Part shown: one piece after another, positions 57,437 through 64,000 of the stretch
Layout: every line of letters starts with the position of its first letter
Numbering within the stretch: the first letter of the stretch is position 1
Source: Ectobius pallidus
Taxonomy: Eukaryota; Arthropoda; Insecta; Blattodea; Ectobiidae
Direction of reading: 5' to 3'
Length of the DNA stretch: 64,000 nt
Assembly (NCBI GenBank): GCA_964059195.1
Contig: CAXKWD010000001.1
Span: 218,434,484-218,498,483, forward strand
The notes under the pieces: model-generated
The model's database searches: none
What the model saw: the letters and a program-made list of their open reading frames with translations, nothing else
Told to the model about the DNA's origin: nothing
Made by a program: the position numbers and the translations under genes

Positions 57437-58088
57437 TAGACCTGGGATTTTAGGCTCTAAAAAAATTAGTTTTAGGCACCCCAAATAGGCTTTTAAAACA
57501 AGTAAATAGGCTTTTAAAACATAAAATAGGCACTTAAAATATGCTTTAAAAATGTGTAAGTAGACCGAAAATATACTTTAAAATACTACAGTGATCTTTT
57601 TTCACTGTAAAAAACACGGTTCTTTACTGAAATAATTGCAAAATTACAATAATTGCAGAATTAAAAATACATTTATCAAAAACACTTTTGGCTTATATGA
57701 AAAATTGACACAGTATTACACACAGTACCTGCTACTTGTTGTTTTGAGCGAATCCTCCCCCGTCAGTCAGGATTCCTTTGACGACAATTGTTTTGGAAAA
57801 TCAAGTTTCTGTCAAAAAACTACCCTCTGCTGTTCTGCTCTTCATTCATGGATGTCCATTAAATAATTGTAAAAGTTACAGAAGTTGAATTTTATTTTAA
57901 ATGTACAAAATAGGCATTTAAGGCTCTAAAATAGTAAAAATAGGCTCCAAAGGTCCAAATAAGCAATTTAGGGCGCTATAAAAATCTATAGATATAAGTG
58001 ATTTATCATGAAATGTCAACATATTTAGACATTTTCATGTTATTTCATAAGGAACAAAATAGGTATTTGCCTTAAAATCCCAGGTCTA
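57437..58088. mobile_element. hAT-type MITE F2
   Basis: The ends are TAGACCTGGGATTTTAGGC and CCTTAAAATCCCAGGTCTA. Flanking octamers CTTATTAC and GTTATTAC match at 7 of 8. Collinear with F1, with a small internal duplication of the AATAGGCTTTTAAAAC motif near 57486-57525. Confidence 0.85.
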
Positions 58089-58145
58089 GTTATTACTAGA
58101 GCAACGCATTAGCACGGGAGTTATTTTGCGTACTTGATACAGAAA

Positions 58146-58803
58146 TATCTGTGGATAAATTCAAATATCTGGGAGCAATAATTACATATGCAAATAATAT
58201 TAAGGCAGAAGTTAAGTGTAAAATCAAATCAGGAAATGTCTGGTTTTATGCAGTTCAGAACTCTATAGCCTATCTTCTCGTCTTCTGTCCAGAAATCTAA
58301 AAATAAATATTTATAAGACAATTATCCTGTAGGTTGTAGGGCTATTATATGGACGTGAGACATGGATACTTAATCTTTGGGAAGTGTGTTCGAAAACAGA
58401 GGGCTTAGGAAAATATTTGACCCTAAGAGAGATGAAAATGGGGACTGGATGAAATTGCATAACGACGAGCTTCATGACCTGTACTCTTCACCGGATATAG
58501 TAAGGGTAATTAAATCACTGAGGATGAAATGGGCTGGACGTATTGCGCGCATGGGGAGGAAAGACATATCTCAAAAATATTGACAGGGAGACCTGAAGGG
58601 AAAAGATCACCTGGAAGACCTAGATGTAGATGAAAGGATAGATTTAAGGGAAGTATGATTTGAGAGAGATGGTTGGATGGAGTTAGCACAGAATAGGGTT
58701 GAATGGCGGGCTCAGGTAAGTGCGGCAATGGACCTTTGGGTTTCATAATATTTCTTTAGCATTCTTAGGAATTGTGTATTGCTATTGAATAAGTAAGTAA
58801 GTA
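58146..58803 (+). pseudogene. LINE reverse transcriptase C-terminal region with 3' end (L4)
   Basis: Forward: DKFKYLGAIITYANNIKAEV, then several stops, then SVFENRGLRKIFDPKRDENG, WMKLHNDELHDLYSS and VIKSLRMKWAGRIARMG. After a frameshift come PEGKRSPGRP-like remnants and the untranslated 3' end with an (AAGT)n tail at 58785-58803. 5'-truncated. It supplies the continuous version of the LINE L1 site. Confidence 0.85.
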
Positions 58804-59290
58804 ACTTTTCACTACTTATTTTCGGGTTTAACTTATTAATTACAACAGTGAATACGGATAGTAATTCTCATACGCCTAGGCCTATGTCAGTAAATGATTC
58901 ACATTTCATCATTTGACTACAGGATTTCAACATTAAGATTATGAAACAGGTATGACGATTGCATATCCTTAAGAGAATTCCTTTGAAAACTGACGATATA
59001 ATAGTGAAAATCTCCTCGGGCCGTATCCTGATGAGCTGATTAACGTTTCAGAAGGAAACGGATGTTTATGAAGCCGTTTCTTATAATTCTGCTTTTGATC
59101 GTATCGTTATTCTTTTATTATCACCTTAGTCTGCGGACCAAAATTAATTTTTCACACTACTCATCTACCCATCTACAACAAATATATTTGTATTAGTTTA
59201 AAAATAGTATCTATAACATTATTACGGAGTGACGGATTCACGAATAAATATGGTTATCATCACAGTGGTTGGAGTAAATTTTTGGTAAAG

Positions 59291-59327
<37 letters not shown>

Positions 59328-59831
59328 ACTCTTCTAGGTCGAAATATTGTTTTACATTTGAGAAAAAAATTGTATAATCGCGAAATTTCCGTTTTTAGTG
59401 CGAAAGAATCTAATTTCAGTTCACTTTTGCTTAGAATAGTAGTTGAAAAAACTGTTTAGTAATTTCGTATTGTTACGAATTTCAGGCTCTTTTGGTTGGC
59501 AGCAATTTGTTCGGAAACAGATCACTGCATGAAAACGGTTGAAAGTGCCAGAAACATTGCGGAAAGGAATAAAACGTGATCTATTGATAAAGGATTGGAT
59601 ATCTCTTTTGAAGTTATTGAAAAAGGCAAATAACTAAATACTATTGAAAAATCCTTCGCTATGTTAAGGAGTTGGAGGCCTTTAATGAATGGAGAGAAAC
59701 TCGTTAGTTGTTTTAGACGAAACGGATATGTTGGCTTACGTCTGTGTTTTGTCAAAAACTATCTAGTTTATGGACCAAATCCTCAATTATTCTGAAATAG
59801 TTATTTTTTTTTATTTTTTATTAAGGAATAT
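58804..59831. other. Unassigned; (ATT)n at 59296-59322
   Basis: Apart from the microsatellite nothing is recognised. Confidence 0.4.
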
Positions 59832-61013
59832 TCCACAATGCAATGGTTTTCCTTCATCCCACAACAATCTTTTGCCTCCGTAAGTCCCTGTCCATAGCAT
59901 CTTCTTCACTTAATCCTTTTCTCGCCATACTCCTTTTCACCCCATCCATCCAGCATTCTTTGGGCTTCCCTCTTCTTCTTTTTTCCTTCAACTTTCCAAT
60001 TCAAAATTTTCTTGGGTATTCTATCCTCTGTCATTCTGAGTGCATGTCCATACCACTTCAAGCGTCTTTCTTCTAGAGTTTCCAAAATATTCTTTTCAAC
60101 TTGCATTATTTCCCTTATTCTATTATTCCGAATTTTTTCTTTCCTGGATTTTCTTGCTGAACGCCTCCAAAAAATCCATTTCTATTACCATTAATTTGTT
60201 TGCTTGTTGTCTACTTATGGTCCAAGTTTCAGCGCCATATAATGTTGTACTTTGGAATAGCCTACTGCCTGATATATTAATTTTTTAGTTCTATGTAAAA
60301 TATTTTTACTCCATAAGATAGAATTTAGCATTCCTATAATTCTCTTCCCATCCGTTATTCTTCTTTGAATCTCTAAATTTGTTATTGCATCCTTTTGTAT
60401 AATAGACCCTAGTTTTTTGAAATATTCAACATGTGCGATTTCTTCAGTATTACATATTAACTTTTCTTCCAAATCCATTGTCAAATATTCAGTTTTATTG
60501 ATATTTATTTCTAATCCCCATATCCTGTACTCTTCTACAGTGCTTTAGTTGGGCGGGTACGCACCGGTACTGCGTACCGGAATAAAATTATTTTCCTTCT
60601 ACCATACCGGGAAAAAGATGTGCTCCGGTACGTCGTACTGGCAGTACAGGAACGATATTGTCCTAAAATACTTATTAAATGTCCAATTCAATAAGAGAGT
60701 GTATTTGTTAATAATGACAAACACTATTAAATTCGCAATAGATATGCGATCTAATGTTCACCTTCGTGTGCATTTCTACAATAATTACTTTCTCCTTAGA
60801 TTACATGTTGGCTATCCTGATAAGGTGCTCGGTTTTTTAAAACTCTTTTGTATGAGGCGATATGGAAAATTTTGAAGTAAGGTGAGTACCCCCATAAAAT
60901 ATTTTCCAACTAAAGCACTGCTCTTCTACCAACTTTCTGATCATATATGACGCATCGTCTGTATCCTCAGTAATTATTACTTGATCATCCGCTGTTGTTT
61001 TTAATATTGTAAA
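59832..61013 (-). pseudogene. LINE reverse transcriptase relic (L6) split by a hAT element
   Basis: Minus strand from 61013: LKTTADDQVIITEDTDDASY, then MIRKLVEE, where ADD is the polymerase active-site motif (usually F/Y-A-D-D). The element Q interrupts at 60921. The reading resumes with LEININKTEYLTMDLEEKLI, the FKKLGSIIQKDAITNLEIQRR block and later EERRLKWYGHALRMTEDRIP and PKKILNWKVEGKK. Frameshifts lie near 60210 and at the ends. Related to L5 more than to L2. Confidence 0.85.
60538..60920. mobile_element. hAT-type MITE (Q) inside a LINE
   Basis: Perfect 15-bp inverted ends CAGTGCTTTAGTTGG and CCAACTAAAGCACTG, and a perfect 8-bp duplication CTCTTCTA (60530-60537, 60921-60928). 383 bp. A 108-codon ORF fills most of it, but I recognise no motif in it. 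The GCACCGGTACTGCG and CCGGTACG words near the left end recur and may be transposase sites. Confidence 0.9.
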
Positions 61014-61015
61014 TA

Positions 61016-61342
61016 AGTAACAGACACACTATAATAGTAGTGCAATAGGAATAATAGCATTTCTAGTAGTTAAAATTAAAGAAATTGATGGTTTTATTTA
61101 TTTGTACGCTACGTAAGGGAAGAAAACGACAGTGATATCTGATCATATCCTCGATAATTATTATAACGGGCTGGTGCATTTTTCTTTACACTTGGCTAGT
61201 GGCCTATCCCTAAGCTCAGCCCATATAAATGAACCTTTAAGAAAGTTTACGATTCAAAATAACATAAAATAATTAATATTTTCTAGGTGACAGAGCTACA
61301 AAGGACACAAACCAGTAATTCTTGAAGTCATGAATTATGGGG
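61016..61342. other. Unassigned sequence
   Basis: No family recognised. Confidence 0.4.
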
Positions 61343-62932
61343 ACTATTCCACTCATAGGCGTAACCAGGCCGACCATATGGGGGGGGTTATAACATCCGC
61401 GGGGTCTGGGGGGTATGGAATATGGAGAGGGGGTCCGGGGGTCCTCCCCCGGAAAATTTTAAAAATTAAGATGCAAAATAACGAGTTTTAAGCTTTCGGG
61501 GTCCTCCCACGGAAAATTTTAAAAATTAAGACACAAAATAACGAGTTTTAAGCTTCCCACGCTTTATATTTGTATTAAGTAATTTATGGCAGACTTAAAA
61601 AAATTATACAATTTTCCTTTTTTTAATCAATGGGGGGGTTCAAACCCCCAAAACCCCCCCTCGGTACGCCTATGATTCCACTCATACGCCGCGTGTTTGA
61701 TATTGACCAATAACGTTTAGCAATTCTTCGGATATACCTAGGTAGACCAATCACGATCGATTATCTTATAATAGCCTTCCTCGGATCGCAAGAATGCGAT
61801 TTTATCTGATAAAATGTCAGCTCGTTACTGGACACGTAAGGCATCAACGTGCTTTGATTAATACGTCACATGCTGCCCGTGAACACAATAAATCACATTA
61901 TTTTATACAACATAACTTGTATGGAAATTGAAATAATATAAAGGTATATTGATTAAAAACACAATTTTAATTCGTGTGTTTTTACTATTTTCTGCTGTTA
62001 GCTTACCTGAATTAGGCTAACTATGTCTTTTATGCACCATTGGTAGCTTTGGTAACTCGAATCGATTCATGGATGGTTGATTCATAGTATGCCGTGATCT
62101 CGCAGCTGTTAGTTTTGTTTTTATACATTAAAGCACGAAAGCAATTATTATTTGTATAATCCATTACATTTTTATTCATGGAATAGTCATAGGTAATCCC
62201 ACGAGAGTTGACGAGTTTATCGATAGATTCGCGACTGCGCAGCAGGAGCGAATTTATCTGATGCAACTCGTCAACTCGAGTTGGATTTATTAAGACTATT
62301 CCATGAATAAAATGTAACGGATAATATAAATAATAATTACTTTCGTGCTTCGTTGTATAAAAACAAAACTAAAAGTTGTGAGATCACGGCATGCTGTGAC
62401 TCAACCATCCATGAATCGATTCGAGCTTCCTTGGTGTAATCAGTGCTACCAAATGAGCATATAAGACATAGTTAACTTCATTCAGGTAAGCTAACAGCAG
62501 AACAGAATAAAAACACACGAACTGGCTTGCACCGAATCGAAATTGTGTTCTTAATCAATGTACATTTCTATTATTTCAATTTCTAAACAAGTTATGTTGT
62601 ATAAAATAATCTGTTTTCGTGCCGCGTAGTGGCAGCATCTGACTGTTAATCACTGCACACTGATACTTGCGTCTCCAGTAACGAGCGACGGTTTTATCAC
62701 GATAAAACACCATCCTCGCGATTCCACAAGAATATTGCAAGATAAACGGCCGTGATTGGTCTATATCTGAGAAATTGCTAAACGTTATTGGTCAATATCA
62801 AACACTCGGTGTATGAGTTGAATAGTCTTAATAAATCCATCACGAGTTTACGGGTTTCGTCAGATAAATTCGATCCTGCTGCGCAGTCGCGAATCTATCG
62901 ATAAACTCGTCAACTCTCGTGGAATTACCTAT
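61343..62932. repeat. Alternating inverted structure arm-V-arm'-V' (U)
   Basis: Arm 1 (61343-62188, about 517 bp once M2 is removed) and arm 2 (62294-62827) are inverted copies. Each begins and ends with GACTATTC or its inverse. Spacer V (62189-62293) and V' (62828-62932) are each exactly 105 bp and are inverted copies of each other. V holds a CACGAG...GTTGACGAGTTTATCGAT segment. The ORF at 62030-62266 is an accident of arm 1. Class unknown. Confidence 0.9.
61354..61674. mobile_element. hAT-type element M2 inside arm 1 of U
   Basis: The ends are CATAGGCGTAACC and GGTACGCCTATG, with a perfect 8-bp duplication ATTCCACT (61346-61353, 61675-61682). It contains two 60-bp units of the array seen in M1. 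Arm 2 of U shows the empty site (ATTCAACTCATAC, inverted). 321 bp. Confidence 0.95.
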
Positions 62933-63371
62933 GATAAAGCGGAAAATTGAAGAGGAGGAAATTAGTATGAAAAGCGCTAGAAGATTTGCTGGTTAGCTCT
63001 TAGCTTTCTATATTTAGCAAGAGATTCCATCATGACATGACATAAGCTCACGCAGAGTTTTATTGAGATGGAGTAACGCGCAGGCGCGTGATCTGATCAC
63101 AGACGACAATATTAGACCACTTACCCATCACTCAGTTTTAAATGCAAATCACTTCTGGCTCAATACTTTGTGTATAGCTTAGGCATTATTTAATATTGTT
63201 GAGTCAACTCTCTTCACTTCATGATGTGAAGGCTATTGAATGCATTACGACTGTCGATAAACGCAGATGAATTCCTAGGAAATTTCTTCATACTAGGCTA
63301 TAAGTAGAGGAAGTTAACTTTAGACGATATTAGACATTACCATTGTAATCATATTGATGTAATGCAACTAT
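62933..63371. other. Unassigned sequence
   Basis: No family recognised. Confidence 0.4.
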
Positions 63372-63535
63372 TTACTAATACGCAGAATGCTTTTGCTTAA
63401 TCAATTATAATTGCAATTATGATATGCAGAAAATAAGTTATTTTTTAATCGATTTCCGAGTTAAGCTCCAGATCGATTCATTAAGCAGGGCTTACGGAAG
63501 AACAAAGGTCTATTTTGATAAGCATATGTGAAGGC
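63372..63535 (-). mobile_element. Family A fragment (A12)
   Basis: Runs from GCAGAATGCTTTTGCTTAAT to GATAAGCATATGTGAAGG of the minus-strand A consensus and is then cut by the next element. Confidence 0.75.
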
Positions 63536-64000
63536 AGGGCGACCGGGGCGATCGCCCCGGGCTCCGCGACCAGGGGGCGCCGTGGCAACGGTAAAAATAA
63601 AACAACAAAATTTGAAATAATATGTTAGATGTACATAACGTATTTTTTAAAGTTAAGTATAACTGAATTTTGAATATTACGTTGTTTGTATTTATTGAAC
63701 AAATAAATATTTGACACCAATAACTTTATATTTTCTAAGTTACCCCCAAATAAATATTTGCTCAAAATTGAACAGCTGGATTTGCTTGTATACTGTTAAT
63801 AATAATAACCTAATAATAATGCGTGTTTAACCCCATTATGTTTATATGTATTTGATAGTGTCGCGTCACGTCGCTTGCTGTGTTTGTGTTTGAATCCTTA
63901 CAGATAGGTGGAATGTCGGGTGGGTGCACGTGGGATTGAGTTTTTTTTTGGGGGGGGGCGCCTGACGAAATCTTGCCCCGGGCGCCAAAAAATCACGCGA
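63536..64000. mobile_element. GC-ended element, probably hAT, running off the window
   Basis: Starts CAGGGCGACCGGGGCGATCG directly inside A12. The last 60 bases contain the inverted counterpart CTTGCCCCGGGCGCC. The right end lies at or beyond the edge, so the flanking duplication cannot be tested. The interior is AT-rich and non-coding. Confidence 0.45.

Noticed and set aside
1..64000. A novel host-encoded system or gene cluster
   Set aside because: No conserved cellular gene, spliced gene structure or co-directional gene set is visible. The unusual structures are repeats and mobile elements.

Overview
The window is non-coding, repeat-dense eukaryotic DNA. It is AT-rich and has no open reading frame longer than about 145 codons. 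No reading frame resembles a conserved cellular gene. Almost everything I can name is a transposable element or a relic of one. The protein-like stretches are the C-terminal parts of mariner transposases and of non-LTR retrotransposon reverse transcriptases. The mix (mariner and pogo-like elements, many hAT-type non-autonomous elements, Helitrons with a 3' hairpin and CTAG end, tRNA-derived SINEs) fits a large arthropod genome. From memory of similar LINE and SINE sequences I favour a cockroach or related insect, but I could not check this.

Layout. 0-9 kb: an inverted dimer of family A (A1), a TAGGT-type element split by a SINE, a Helitron holding an A copy next to a second Helitron, two more A copies, and a mariner relic. 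9-22 kb: two palindromic mariner derivatives (P1, P2), Helitrons d1, d2 and a, the hAT-type K1 that nests Helitron d2, a second mariner tail, S1, and M1 with a 60-bp tandem array. 22-36 kb: AT-rich simple repeats, a 35-bp-TIR element (AF), S2, S3, a pogo/Tigger-like element, a LINE interrupted by a foldback, hAT-type E1, Helitron remnants and element Z. 36-48 kb: LINE tails, SINEs inside an AT-rich tandem array, a 1.68-kb near-palindrome (T), a multi-layer nest at 41.3-41.9 kb, a TA-flanked pogo-like element (AB), tandem A copies and K2. 48-64 kb: hAT-type G, E2, F1, F2 and Q, a 150-bp triple repeat (N), Helitron c, LINE L4 and L6, and the alternating inverted structure U, which contains M2.

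How the parts relate. No pathway or operon is present. The useful signal is insertion history. Several elements have perfect 8-bp target duplications (E1, F1, G, M1, M2, Q and the CACCGCC element), SINEs have 11-15-bp duplications, and mariner or pogo-like elements have TA. Some insertions can be checked against empty sites elsewhere in the window. Intervals given as unassigned were read and held nothing I could support. Repeat family letters are labels invented for this annotation.
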